A DNA stretch of 64,000 nucleotides. Source: Saprospiraceae bacterium. Its GTDB lineage: Bacteria > Bacteroidota > Bacteroidia > Chitinophagales > Saprospiraceae. Position 1 is the first letter of the stretch; each line of letters opens with the position of its first letter. The notes beneath the pieces were generated by a model. That model did no database searches. It saw nothing but the letters and a program-made list of their open reading frames with translations, and was not told the DNA's origin. The translations under genes were made by a program, and so were the position numbers. The stretch lies in NCBI GenBank assembly GCA_016709995.1, contig JADJLQ010000001.1:468001-532000 (forward strand), in the 5' to 3' direction. Shown here one piece after another: positions 52,555 through 62,563 of the stretch.

Positions 52555-54948
52555 ATGAAATACTTACTCCTAATCAAAAAAAGTCTTTTTACAACTTTGT
52601 TTTTGGTCTTAAGCCTTCTGGCTTTTACACAATCCACCTCCAATCATGGTAACAAATTTGAGCAGCTAGGCGGCATTCTCCCTACGCCTAATGAGTACCG
52701 TACCGCAAGTGGCGCTCCTGGTACAAAATATTGGCAGCAGCGCGCTGACTATGATATCAAATGTGAGTTGGATGAAGTCAATCTTAAGTTGACTGGCTCT
52801 GAAGTGATTACTTATTTTAATAATTCTCCGGATGTGCTTAATTATCTATGGTTGCAACTTGATGAAAACCAGCACTCTACGGTTAATAACGCCAACTATC
52901 AAAACACCAGCAGCCTGCCGGCGGTAGCGACAGATCGGATGTTGGATGCGGTAGAAGCCAGAAAAACGGACAATGGATATGGCCATATCATTCACAAAAT
53001 AGTGGATATGGCAGGAAAACCTTTAGAATATACGCTCAATAAAACCATGATGAAAGTCATGCTCAAGACTCCTTTGCGGCCCAATACTAGTTTTGCCTTC
53101 AAGATAGATTGGAGTTATAAATTAGCAGATCGAAGGGATTTTGTACAATTTGGTGGTGCTCGGGGCGGATATGAATATTTTCCTGAGGATGGCAATCATA
53201 TTTTCACCATTGCTCAATGGTACCCTCGTATGTGCAAGTACGGAGATGAGATCGGTTGGCAAAACCATCAATTCACAGGTACCGGAGAGTTTACCCTTTC
53301 CTTTGGAAACTATAAAGTGCAAATGACTGTACCTGCCGACCATGTAGTAGGATCTACCGGCGAGTGCCAGAATTACCTAACTAATCTAAACGCTGAACAA
53401 AAATCTCGTTGGGCAAAAGCACAGACTGCAACTGAACCTATAGAGATCGTTACCCTGGCAGAAGCAAAAACTGCTGAGATGAATAAGTCTAAAACCAAAA
53501 AAACCTGGATATTCAAAGCCAATAATGTCCGGGACTTCGCCTGGACTTCTTCCCGAAAATTCGTTTGGGATGCTTTGCCAATCAATGTCAGTGGCAAAAA
53601 AGTCATGTGTATGAGCTTTTATGGCAAAGAAGCCTATCCAATCTATAATAAATACTCTACAAAAGCTGTGGCCCATACAATCAAGACCTATTCTGACCAT
53701 ACGATTCCTTATCCTTATCCGGTCGCTCAAAGCGTGGAAGCTGCCAATGGGATGGAGTATCCTATGATTTGTTTTAACCCTGGCAGAGCTGAAAAAGATG
53801 GTAGCTACAATGAAGGAAATAAAAATGCAGCAATCCTGGTCATCATCCACGAAGTGGGGCATAATTTTTTCCCAATGATCATTAATAGCGATGAGAGACA
53901 ATGGACCTGGATGGATGAAGGGCTAAACTCCTTTATGCAATATATTACCCAGGAATTATGGGACAATAAGTATCCATCAGAAGGTGGTGTCCCCTACAAA
54001 ATCACTGAATATATGAGCTGGCCAAAAGATCGGCTAGAGCCAATTATGACCAACTCTGAAAACATCATTGGGTTCGGTCCTAATGCTTATGACAAAGTAG
54101 CAACAGGCCTTAATATGCTTCGGGAGACCATCATGGGCAGAGAACTTTTTGACCAGGCATTTAAAGAGTATGCCAGGCGGTGGGCATTCAAACACCCTAC
54201 ACCTGCAGATTTTTTCCGAACCATGGAAGATGCCAGCGGTGAAGATCTGGATTGGTTTTGGAGAGGTTGGTTTTATAGTATTGATGCGTGTGATATTTCG
54301 ATTGATACGGTTAAGTTTGCCAAAGCAGATGTCAATGCAGTACCAGCTCGTCCAAGAGATACTTTCGAAATGCGCAGTCTGCCCAAGCCGGATGTAAATG
54401 ATTTTGAAGACCTGTCAAAAATTCGCAACCGACAAGATACCTCTATCAAATTTGTTACTGACAAGGATACCACTTTAAGAGATTTTTATTGGAAATATGC
54501 CCGGGAAATCGAAAAATACGATACTACTAAATATAAGGTCGCAGCATTGGCCAATCAAGACACTTTGGATGCCAATTTAAAAATGAAATATGAAAAGAAA
54601 AATGCCTATGAGATCACTTTCAGCAATAAAGGTGGCTTAGTGATGCCGATTATACTTGAATGGAAATTCAAAGATGGTAGCACTGAAATTGAGCGACTTC
54701 CAGCCCAGATCTGGAGGAAAAATGAAAACAAGATCACCAAGACTTTTGTCAAGGACAAAGAAATCGCCTCCATCAAATTAGATCCATTTAGAGAAACGGC
54801 GGATATAGATGAATCGAATAATTCGTATGGAGATGAGACCAAACCGATAGCGCCTCCAAGTCGATTCAAAGTATTCAAGCAAAAACAAGTGACTCCTGCA
54901 CCAGGTATCAATCCAATGCAAAAGGCTGCGGAGAAGGCTAAGACTTAG
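52555..54948 (+). CDS. M1 family metallopeptidase
   Basis: A 797-residue exported zinc aminopeptidase-like protein. After a signal peptide (to about FTQ25), the N-terminal beta domain (DYDIKCELDEVNLKLTGSEV) leads to the catalytic domain with His432-Glu433-x2-His436 (IIHEVGHNFF) and the third zinc ligand Glu455 in WTWMDEGLNSF, spacing HExxH-x18-E as in gluzincins. AANGMEYPMICF is the exopeptidase-like region (GMEYP rather than the usual GAMEN). A long C-terminal region follows; no clear T9SS tail. It probably trims peptides in the periplasm or at the surface. Confidence 0.9.
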   Translation: MKYLLLIKKSLFTTLFLVLSLLAFTQSTSNHGNKFEQLGGILPTPNEYRTASGAPGTKYWQQRADYDIKCELDEVNLKLTGSEVITYFNNSPDVLNYLWLQLDENQHSTVNNANYQNTSSLPAVATDRMLDAVEARKTDNGYGHIIHKIVDMAGKPLEYTLNKTMMKVMLKTPLRPNTSFAFKIDWSYKLADRRDFVQFGGARGGYEYFPEDGNHIFTIAQWYPRMCKYGDEIGWQNHQFTGTGEFTLSFGNYKVQMTVPADHVVGSTGECQNYLTNLNAEQKSRWAKAQTATEPIEIVTLAEAKTAEMNKSKTKKTWIFKANNVRDFAWTSSRKFVWDALPINVSGKKVMCMSFYGKEAYPIYNKYSTKAVAHTIKTYSDHTIPYPYPVAQSVEAANGMEYPMICFNPGRAEKDGSYNEGNKNAAILVIIHEVGHNFFPMIINSDERQWTWMDEGLNSFMQYITQELWDNKYPSEGGVPYKITEYMSWPKDRLEPIMTNSENIIGFGPNAYDKVATGLNMLRETIMGRELFDQAFKEYARRWAFKHPTPADFFRTMEDASGEDLDWFWRGWFYSIDACDISIDTVKFAKADVNAVPARPRDTFEMRSLPKPDVNDFEDLSKIRNRQDTSIKFVTDKDTTLRDFYWKYAREIEKYDTTKYKVAALANQDTLDANLKMKYEKKNAYEITFSNKGGLVMPIILEWKFKDGSTEIERLPAQIWRKNENKITKTFVKDKEIASIKLDPFRETADIDESNNSYGDETKPIAPPSRFKVFKQKQVTPAPGINPMQKAAEKAKT

Positions 54949-54977
54949 GTCATTACAGACTTTTTAAATTAATGTAG

Positions 54978-55010
54978 GTGCCCCGGGATGACTCGTTCCG
55001 GGGCTTTTTT
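54978..55010 (+). terminator. Rho-independent terminator after the M1 peptidase
   Basis: Stem GCCCCGG/CCGGGGC extended by two weaker pairs, then TTTTTT. Confidence 0.85.
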
Positions 55011-55136
55011 ATGGTGATTTTCTGCGTTAAAGAGTATCGATTGGTAGTCAAAATCGCTTCTAATGTCTAAGAAATGAGGTTTTAAGGCAAGTAAAAGGTA
55101 ACTTTACTTCTAACCAATCATTTAAAAAAGTTATAT

Positions 55137-56042
55137 ATGAGTATTACAATTATCGGAATTGCATTGTTTTTGTTTTCTATACAGGGCATGGGGAAGGATT
55201 CTCCTTTGTCAAAATTTTCAGGCATTGGTAAAGGTGTAGGCATCTTACTGATCGTTGCAGGCCTTCTATCATCTATGGTAGTGCAGATAGATGCAGGCAA
55301 AGTCGGGGTCCAATCATTGTTTGGAAAAGTACAACAGAAAACACTAGTATCTGGACTTAATATAGTCAATCCTTTGATCAAAGTGACTGAGTTTGATATT
55401 AAAACACAGAATTATACCATGTCAGGCGTTCAGGATGAAGGCTCTAAAATGGGTGATGACGCAATCCGGGTTTTGTCAGCGGATGGCTTGGAGGTAGTCA
55501 TTGATGTAACGGTACTATTTAGGGTCGTCTCTATTAAAGCACCAGATATTCTGAAAGAAATTGGAACAGACTACAGAAATGTTATCATCAGACCTATGGT
55601 ACGGACCAAACTACGGGACAATGCAGTATATTATGATGCTATAGCCTTGTATTCCAGCAAGCGCGATGAGTTCCAAAACCGAATATTTGAAAGCATTAAA
55701 AATGAATTTGCCAGTCGTGGACTTGAACTCGAATCCTTATTGGTCAGAAACATTGTTTTACCTGAATCGGTGAAGGTAACCATTGAATCAAAGATCAATG
55801 CGGAACAAGATGCTCAAAAGATGACCTTTGTATTACAGAAAGAAAGACAAGAGGCTGAAAGAAAAAGAGTAGAAGCACAAGGGATAGCTGACTATCAGAA
55901 AATTTTGAGTACCGGTCTCAGTGATAAGTTATTACAATATGAAATGATCAAAGCAAATAAAGAGATCGCTGTCTCTCAAAATGCCAAAGTAATCATCATG
56001 CCTGCCGGCAAAAATATGCCTGTCTTTTTAAGTGATAAATAA
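55137..56042 (+). CDS. SPFH/prohibitin-like membrane protein
   Basis: A 301-residue band-7 (SPFH) protein. Two hydrophobic stretches near the N-terminus (about 1-15 and 33-50) are followed by the SPFH core: VQIDAGKVGVQSLFGKV, then LNIVNPLIKVTEFDIKTQ, DGLEVVIDVTVLFRVV and LRDNAVYYDAIALY. A coiled-coil tail (EQDAQKMTFVLQKERQEAER) follows. Prohibitin-like proteins form membrane ring assemblies that modulate proteases such as FtsH. No NfeD or protease gene is adjacent. Confidence 0.88.
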   Translation: MSITIIGIALFLFSIQGMGKDSPLSKFSGIGKGVGILLIVAGLLSSMVVQIDAGKVGVQSLFGKVQQKTLVSGLNIVNPLIKVTEFDIKTQNYTMSGVQDEGSKMGDDAIRVLSADGLEVVIDVTVLFRVVSIKAPDILKEIGTDYRNVIIRPMVRTKLRDNAVYYDAIALYSSKRDEFQNRIFESIKNEFASRGLELESLLVRNIVLPESVKVTIESKINAEQDAQKMTFVLQKERQEAERKRVEAQGIADYQKILSTGLSDKLLQYEMIKANKEIAVSQNAKVIIMPAGKNMPVFLSDK

Positions 56043-56100
56043 GGAGGGCTAGTTGGTAAACCGCTGTATTAGAAAAAGTTAAAAAGAGGTTTTGTGAAAA

Positions 56101-56145
56101 AAAAAGGTACAAATCTGGTTATCCGGATTTGTACCTTTTTTTTGG
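56101..56145. terminator. Bidirectional terminator between convergent genes
   Basis: A 10-bp stem GGTACAAATC/GATTTGTACC flanked by A run and T run on both sides, serving 55137-56042 and the minus-strand gene. Confidence 0.85.
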
Positions 56146-56199
56146 TGAATGAATTTTGTAAAATGGCGAATCTGAGACAGAAGATTGCCATAATAAAAC

Positions 56200-58429
56200 T
56201 TACCTCTGAATTATAAATTTCTTTGTTTTGGTCCCTTCATCAGTAGAGATTCTCATCAGATATGTGCCCGGAGCCAAAGATGTCGTTTTAAAATCGAAAG
56301 ACTCTTTCAGAACATTCTTTTTAGACTCAAACTGCAATACACGGCCATGGATATCCGCGATGACAAAATTGACATTGGTAGCTTTCTCAAAATTGACATT
56401 AGCGCGAATAAAATCCGTCGCGGGGTTCGGCATGAGTTGCAAGGTGTATTCCGGTAAAGTGATTTGATCTACAGGTGTGGCTAAGGATATACGCATACTG
56501 ATCTCAGGCGCATAAGGGAATAAACTCCAACCATCATTAATTAGGAAAAGAAAACTGCCAAAGTCGTAATAATAATCTAACTCATTGTAATTCAAAAACT
56601 TATTAGCGGCGTCTGCATAGGACACCACCACCAAATATTTTGACCCTTTTTTCAATGGTACACCATCATTAAAATTTTGAATTTCTTGTAAAGTCACCTC
56701 AGCCCGCTCAGAATTCTGATTTTTAAAATCATAGGTAGCTGTGCCGACTATTTCTAAGCTCGGGTTTGCAGTGATCCCTTTTGTCAAATCCCAGTTTGAC
56801 AAATCTGATAAAATATTGTCTTTAAATCTGGCCAGATAGATGGTAACGCTTTTGCCCGCCATGATATCACCGCCAATAGAAAATGCTCCAAATCCTGCGG
56901 AAGTTGCAGTAAATTTATCATTAGCATTCCAATCGGTGCTGGTGAGATAGAGATTAGCCCACTGGAAAGTTAGATTGCCACTGATACCCTCTCGAATTTT
57001 GAGTCCCATCATGTTTAGAATAGAGGTTGTCGGTAATGACAAAACTGATCTCCCGCTTATTGTCGGTGATATTGCCATCATCTATACCGGCAGGGTTGAC
57101 GATAGAGTATACTATTTTATAAAGGCCTTGAGCAAGTTTCCCTGGTATATATGATTTAGGAAAATTGATAACCAAGCTGTCAGAATTATTGCCAACTATA
57201 TTGGCAATGATCACACTATCACGGTGGAGCACTTTATTGGAGGCATCCAAAACCTGTACTTTAGCAACCGCATTGCCCACGGACACAGATCCCAAATTAG
57301 TGATCTCCTCCCAAAATGAAGAGGTGTCTGTAGTGATTTGTGATGAGGGAGTGGCATAATTAAATGGCATAAAGAAATTCTCAGTGACGACCAGGTCGAC
57401 AGAGGCTCTGCCTAAAAGCTGCACATCGTCAATGATCCATGCATAAAAATCACCGTCAAAAGTGAATTTTATCCTTGCTTGCGCTTTATTGGCTAACTGG
57501 GGTAGCTCCATTTTTATAAATTTGCCACCAGGTGTAGCCTGGTTAGGGAGCACATCTTCATTGACTGCAATTGGATTAGACCAGGTAGTTCCACCATCAA
57601 TAGAGTACGCTATCGAAGAACTTCCATTCAATCCTGCAAATAATTCAAAGAATTTTAAAGTGACGGAATTGAAAGTACTGCAATTTATGATGGGCGAGAT
57701 CAATTCGCCCTCATGATTTGGGTAGGGAGGAGGTCCATTAGGAATTTTGAGTGTATCTCCATCTGTGGTCAGGAAGTCAGCATCAAAGACCATAGCACCA
57801 TTATCTGCAGTGGGGGCATCAATTCTGAATCCACTTAAAGCCCCATTACTAATGCCTTTTGGATGCCAGAAAAAGGTATCTCTTGGTGCACTGATACCCT
57901 TAGTGGTCCAGGCGCCTTTACCCCCATCGAAGGTCTCTGAATAAAGTACTGGTGCGCCAGCTGAAGGATCTGCAAAATACAGAAAAGCTTGCGCGCCATT
58001 TGCAGCAGATCTTATTCTATCACAGTCCGCTTTGGAGATCATCACACATGGAATGGTGACCGAAGGATCTGGCAAACCAAATATAAATCTTGCAGGACTA
58101 GTGACATTATTACAAAGTATCAATGCTTTTGCTCCTGCTCGCTGAGCTTTCTGTGCTTTTTCCAAAAAAGTACAAGTACCGCGATCAATGACCACGATTT
58201 TGCCACTTACATTATTCATGATGGTATCACATGCCAGGCTGGAGCCGGCTCCATTATTAGCAAAAACGAGTTCACCCTTTATTGTATCCACAAAGCCATT
58301 TCCCAGCAGTCCTTTTGTAATGGCAATATCTCCGGCTATTGAAGCTGGTGAAGTAATCCTAAGGGTTGACTGTGAATACCCAATCAGGGAAAAAGTTAAC
58401 AAAACGACGAATGACCAGAATCTGAGCAT
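56200..58429 (-). pseudogene. T9SS-exported PA-domain protein split by one-base frameshift
   Basis: Two overlapping minus frames make one protein of about 740 residues. The ATG at 58429 starts a signal peptide (MLRFWSFVVLLTFSLIGYSQ), preferred to the ATG 14 codons upstream. Next comes a protease-associated domain (IVVIDRGTCTFLEKAQKAQ, KALILCNNVTSPARF), then a beta-sandwich region (AWIIDDVQLLG). The first frame ends GYQWQSNFPVG and stop. The second resumes ANLYLTSTDWNANDKF and ends in a T9SS tail (MPNPATDFIRAN to FIIQR). Removing one C at 56958-56960 (G on the minus strand) would give NFPVANLYL. No peptidase domain is seen, so the PA domain probably binds. Confidence 0.8.
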
Positions 58430-58508
58430 ATGATTAAATATTATTTTATTAAAAATATTAAGGTTATACATGCAAAATTGTTTTTTGAAACTGCAATAAT
58501 AAATAGAT

Positions 58509-59477
58509 CTATTGATAAAAATGAATTAGTTCTTCAAGTTGGATTGCATGTACTCCGGGTATACTGCATACATGTCCGGCTGCCTGGTTGGAGAGTTGTG
58601 CAATTTCCATCAAAGATAACGCTTTCATAACACCCAATGTTGCTACAGCGGTGACTGTATCTCCAGCCCCACTGACATCTGCCACCTGCCTGATTTCTGT
58701 AGGCACGATAAAGCTCGAATGACCATCACTGATATAGATGCCATGTTCGGCTAAAGTGATCATGCTGGTTTGATGGTTCAATTTTTTTCTGAAATATTTA
58801 TCCGCTTTGTCGAGAGTTGTTTTGTCAGCTGACACCGGAAAGGGGACCTGGCTGGCGCATTCTTTGAGGTTAGGTTTGAATAGGGTACATCCTTGGAAGG
58901 AAAAAAAATTACTTTTCTTCGGGTCTACGATCACAGGAATCTCAAGCTCCTTTGCTTTTGTCAGGAGGAATGTTATCAATTCATTGGTTAACAACCCCTT
59001 ATTATAATCTTCCAGGACGATAGCCTGAGGAGGTAAAACCTTGAGTTGTTCTGTGAAAGTAGACTGGAAAGCTTTGAGGGATTCATCAATTATATCTACT
59101 GTACTTTCATGGTCGATGCGGATCATTTGATGATTGCCGGCTATCACCCTTGTTTTAGAGGTGGTTGGTCTGTCAAGTTCACTGACCAGATGATGGTTTA
59201 TTTCTTCAAGATCAAGCATAGTAGCCAGGTATTCTGATTCTTTGTCAGCTCCGACCAGGCTAAATAAGCTCACATTTGCTCCAAGTCCCTTCAGGTTGGC
59301 TGCTACATTGGCCGCGCCGCCCAATGCATGACGGGTATTGGTATGGTTGAGAATGGGGATAGGAGCTTCTGGGGATATGCGATCGACCTTACCATATAGA
59401 TAAATATCCAGTATGATATCTCCGATGACCCAAACTTCGGTGCCTGAAAATGATCTTATCGCGTCTAAAATTGCCAT
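58509..59477 (-). CDS. hldE: D-glycero-beta-D-manno-heptose-7-phosphate kinase (RfaE1-like)
   Basis: A 322-residue PfkB-family sugar kinase most similar to the kinase half of HldE/RfaE. It has GDIILDIYLYGKVDRISPEAP, LGGAANVAANLKGLGA and the catalytic Asp in VSGAGDTVTAVA. The kinase phosphorylates heptose-7-P for LPS core precursor synthesis. The nucleotidyltransferase half of proteobacterial HldE is absent, as is common in Bacteroidota. Its ATG overlaps the TAA of waaA by one base (TAATG), so both envelope genes are co-transcribed. Confidence 0.85.
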   Translation of the reverse strand: MAILDAIRSFSGTEVWVIGDIILDIYLYGKVDRISPEAPIPILNHTNTRHALGGAANVAANLKGLGANVSLFSLVGADKESEYLATMLDLEEINHHLVSELDRPTTSKTRVIAGNHQMIRIDHESTVDIIDESLKAFQSTFTEQLKVLPPQAIVLEDYNKGLLTNELITFLLTKAKELEIPVIVDPKKSNFFSFQGCTLFKPNLKECASQVPFPVSADKTTLDKADKYFRKKLNHQTSMITLAEHGIYISDGHSSFIVPTEIRQVADVSGAGDTVTAVATLGVMKALSLMEIAQLSNQAAGHVCSIPGVHAIQLEELIHFYQ

Positions 59478-60694
59478 TATTTTGGTTGCTGTATCAATGG
59501 GCGAAGGTAATCAATGATTGTAGCTGTTGCGCCTGCATTCTCTGAGAAGTATCTGCCAGATTGGTTCTTAATATCTTGCACTTTGTCAGGAATGATATTT
59601 TTCCATTTTAAAGCCATAGTTTGAGCGTCTTCTACACAAAACGCAATTCCGATAGTGATCATAGACTTTGCCTCATTAAATTGTTCGTAGTGCGGTCCGA
59701 AGAACACCGGTATTCCGTAGACTGCAGCCTCTAGTGTATTGTGAATCCCTCTGCCAAATCCGCCACCGATATAGGCTACCTCTGCATAAGCATAAAGCTT
59801 GTTAAGCATCCCAATTTTGTCCAAAATCAATACTTTAAAATCGTTTTGAATCCAAGTAGAATACCTCACCGGTTGATATCGATCAAATGCTTTCAATAAT
59901 CTGTTGATCTCCGACTCTATGGGTTCGTGCGGCACAATGATTAAGCTATGGGTGTCAACGAGCTCTAAAAATTGTAATAATAATTGATCATCCGCAGGCC
60001 AGGTACTCCCGGCTACTAAAATGGGTTTCTTGGTATCAAGATTCTCAAACTCTTCGATTTTGAGATTATTTCGAGCGATCGCAACTACCCGATCGATCCG
60101 CGTATCCCCAGCTACGATAACATGTAGATATCCCAACCAGGTTAGTTTTTGTTTAGAGGCTTGATCCTGAACAAATATCACTCGTGCATTGAATACTTGC
60201 TTCAGGAGCCATCGATAATACCATTTTAACAAATAATGACTGTCTGTCCACACACTCGAAATGAAAAAATAAGGGATATCCTGCTCGATCAAAGCAGCCA
60301 TATGACAATACCAAAATTCATATTTGACAAATAAGGCCATTTTGGGTCGAGTCTTGTTCACGAAGGACTTAGCTTTAGGAAGGGTGTCCATAGGCATATA
60401 ACCCACCCAGTCTGCCAATTCATAGTTTTTACGGATATTATAACCCGAACTGGAAAAAAAGGTGAGAATGATGTGTTGCTCAGGCCATTCTGTTTTTATG
60501 GCTTCTATCAGTGGTCTGCCTTGTTCAAATTCTCCCAACGATGCACAATGAATCCATATCGGATGGTTTAGGTTTTCAGGATATGTTTGACTTTTCCTAC
60601 CGTTAATCCACGACCGCGCCCCTCTATGGAAAAGCCCAGCAATGGGTAATATCTGATCGGCCAGGTATCCTAAAATTATGTACAAATATTTCAT
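59477..60694 (-). CDS. waaA: 3-deoxy-D-manno-octulosonic acid transferase
   Basis: A 405-residue Kdo transferase that adds Kdo to lipid A precursor at the inner membrane. An N-terminal hydrophobic anchor is followed by IWIHCASLGEFEQGRPLI with the catalytic Glu, ILTFFSSSGYNIRKNY, YFISSVW, and VAGSTWPADDQLLL. The donor-binding AYIGGGFGRGIHNTLEAAVYG closes the GT30 fold. Length is normal. The downstream gene overlaps by one base, and an uncharacterised barrel gene precedes it by 9 nt, forming a three-gene envelope operon. Confidence 0.92.
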   Translation of the reverse strand: MKYLYIILGYLADQILPIAGLFHRGARSWINGRKSQTYPENLNHPIWIHCASLGEFEQGRPLIEAIKTEWPEQHIILTFFSSSGYNIRKNYELADWVGYMPMDTLPKAKSFVNKTRPKMALFVKYEFWYCHMAALIEQDIPYFFISSVWTDSHYLLKWYYRWLLKQVFNARVIFVQDQASKQKLTWLGYLHVIVAGDTRIDRVVAIARNNLKIEEFENLDTKKPILVAGSTWPADDQLLLQFLELVDTHSLIIVPHEPIESEINRLLKAFDRYQPVRYSTWIQNDFKVLILDKIGMLNKLYAYAEVAYIGGGFGRGIHNTLEAAVYGIPVFFGPHYEQFNEAKSMITIGIAFCVEDAQTMALKWKNIIPDKVQDIKNQSGRYFSENAGATATIIDYLRPLIQQPK

Positions 60695-60703
60695 GCTGAG
60701 GCT

Positions 60704-61435
60704 TTAGTAATAAATCTCATCTGGGTTTTTTCTGCTAAAAATCGGAATTAGCCATTTTGCAGTTATGAAAAACAGACCGTCTGATGATGATTTAAATGTT
60801 TTGAGCGGTAGATCTAATTGAAGGTTTCTTCTCAATGAAGTACAGGCTTCCGTCAAACCAATTTCGATTTCAAAATTTATAAGTCTGTTGGGGCTGGCAT
60901 ATCGATAAGCCAAAGACTGAGTGAGCCCCAGGCCGGCTGACATTCTATCATATCCATACCTGTTGGACCCCAAAATAGGCTCAAAAGTATTCCCCTGATC
61001 CTGAAATCTAATCCAATGGGCAAACCAACCCGGTTGTAATCCCAGGCAAATAATATTTGATGGATTGATCTTAAATAGTTTTTTCAAAGTAATCCCCATA
61101 AATATCCCGCGCATTCTAAGATCCACCTGAGCCAATTGGTGGTCACTGCCTATGAGGTCTCCCTCCTTGGTTCGGTAGATCGAAAGCACATCTTCCTTCA
61201 CAGTAGAACCGAAAAAATAATTAATTGAAGGCCCTATTTCCCATTTTCGCGATCTATAGATGGTAGCCACGTGTAGCATCCCGAAAGACCCATACCTATT
61301 TTTAAGCTGGTCGATCGGTGAGCCAAATCCATATCCCAATGAGATAACTGCTCGGGGTGTAACACTGTCTGCTTGAGCCCAAATAGAGCCACTAATCAGA
61401 GATATCCATGTTAACACAAACCATTTTAGCTGCAC
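60704..61435 (-). CDS. Uncharacterised outer-membrane beta-barrel-like protein
   Basis: A 243-residue exported protein (signal ending WAQ near residue 21) with alternating amphipathic strands (RAVISLGYGFGS, GIFMGITLKKLF, SAGLGLTQSLAYRY, DGLFFITAKWLIP) that suggest a small outer-membrane barrel. Family not recognised. It begins the operon with waaA and the heptose kinase, so a link to LPS or envelope maintenance is possible but unproven. Confidence 0.6.
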   Translation of the reverse strand: MQLKWFVLTWISLISGSIWAQADSVTPRAVISLGYGFGSPIDQLKNRYGSFGMLHVATIYRSRKWEIGPSINYFFGSTVKEDVLSIYRTKEGDLIGSDHQLAQVDLRMRGIFMGITLKKLFKINPSNIICLGLQPGWFAHWIRFQDQGNTFEPILGSNRYGYDRMSAGLGLTQSLAYRYASPNRLINFEIEIGLTEACTSLRRNLQLDLPLKTFKSSSDGLFFITAKWLIPIFSRKNPDEIYY

Positions 61436-61574
61436 CAGGCAAAATTAGATAAAATAAACAGGCAGGGACTCTCTGAATATGACTATAAATCGTCGAGAAA
61501 TTGAAAGTAGGTTTCAGATGACCTTCCTAGTCGACCTTTTAGCCGTTTGTTATACTAAGCATCCTGCAAAAAAG

Positions 61575-61605
61575 TTGATTATCATGGCTTTATAAGCTAT
61601 ATTTG
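61575..61605 (+). promoter_or_regulatory. Candidate promoter for the epimerase operon
   Basis: TTG at 61575-61577, 20-nt spacer, TATATTTG at 61598-61605. The string GCTATATTTGCGCC is identical to that upstream of lepA. The ATG follows 16 nt later. Confidence 0.65.
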
Positions 61606-61621
61606 CGCCTCTTTTCTTACA

Positions 61622-62563
61622 ATGGTTGAAAAAAAAATACTGATTACCGGTGCAGCTGGTTTTTTGGGATCACATCTCTGTGATCGATTTATTGCAGAAG
61701 GGTACCATGTTATAGGCATGGACAATCTGATCACAGGTAGTCTCAGGAATATCGAGCACTTGTTCAAACTAAAAGAATTCGAATTTTATCATCACGATGT
61801 GAGTCGATTCGTGCACGTGCCTGGCAAACTGGACTTCATCCTTCATTTTGCTTCACCCGCCAGTCCTATCGACTATTTAAAGATGCCAATTCAAACTTTA
61901 AAGGTTGGGTCGTTGGGTACGCACAACCTTCTCGGATTGGCTAAAGAAAAAAAATCCCGCATCTTGATTGCCTCCACCTCAGAAGTATATGGAGATCCAT
62001 TAGAACATCCGCAGCGTGAAGAATATTGGGGCAATGTCAATCCGATCGGACCTAGAGGAGTCTATGACGAAGCTAAAAGATTTCAGGAAGCAATCACCAT
62101 GGCTTATCACAATTATCATGGTCTTGAAACCCGAATTGTGAGGATTTTTAATACTTATGGTCCGAGGATGAGGGTGGAAGACGGCAGAGCTTTACCAGCA
62201 TTTTTTTCTCAGGCTATAAGAGGAGAGGATTTAACCGTGTTTGGAGACGGGATGCAGACCAGGTCATTTTGTTATGTTGATGATCTTATAGACGGTATCT
62301 ACAGATTATTGTTGAGCGACTATCATCTTCCGGTCAACATCGGTAATCCGGATGAAATCACTCTCAAGGAGGCCGCTGAAGAAGTGTTGAGCCTGGTCGG
62401 TGGCAAATCAAAACTACTATATCTTCCTCTGCCAGTGGATGATCCCAAGACCAGGCGACCGGATATCACCAAGGCTCAAAACCTCCTCGGGTGGCAGCCT
62501 AAAATAAATCGTACCGAGGGCTTTAAACATACATTGGATTATTTTAAACAAATTTTGGATTGA
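61622..62563 (+). CDS. UDP-glucuronate decarboxylase / UDP-xylose synthase-type SDR
   Basis: A 313-residue extended short-chain dehydrogenase. It has the NAD-binding GAAGFLGSHL, MDNLITGS, HFASPASPIDYLKMPIQTL, the Ser and Tyr-x3-Lys site (YDEAKRFQE) and the UXS-like TYGPRMRVEDGRALP and FCYVDDLIDGIYRL. It converts UDP-glucuronate to UDP-xylose for surface polysaccharide. Its TGA overlaps the next ATG (TGATG). Confidence 0.9.
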   Translation: MVEKKILITGAAGFLGSHLCDRFIAEGYHVIGMDNLITGSLRNIEHLFKLKEFEFYHHDVSRFVHVPGKLDFILHFASPASPIDYLKMPIQTLKVGSLGTHNLLGLAKEKKSRILIASTSEVYGDPLEHPQREEYWGNVNPIGPRGVYDEAKRFQEAITMAYHNYHGLETRIVRIFNTYGPRMRVEDGRALPAFFSQAIRGEDLTVFGDGMQTRSFCYVDDLIDGIYRLLLSDYHLPVNIGNPDEITLKEAAEEVLSLVGGKSKLLYLPLPVDDPKTRRPDITKAQNLLGWQPKINRTEGFKHTLDYFKQILD

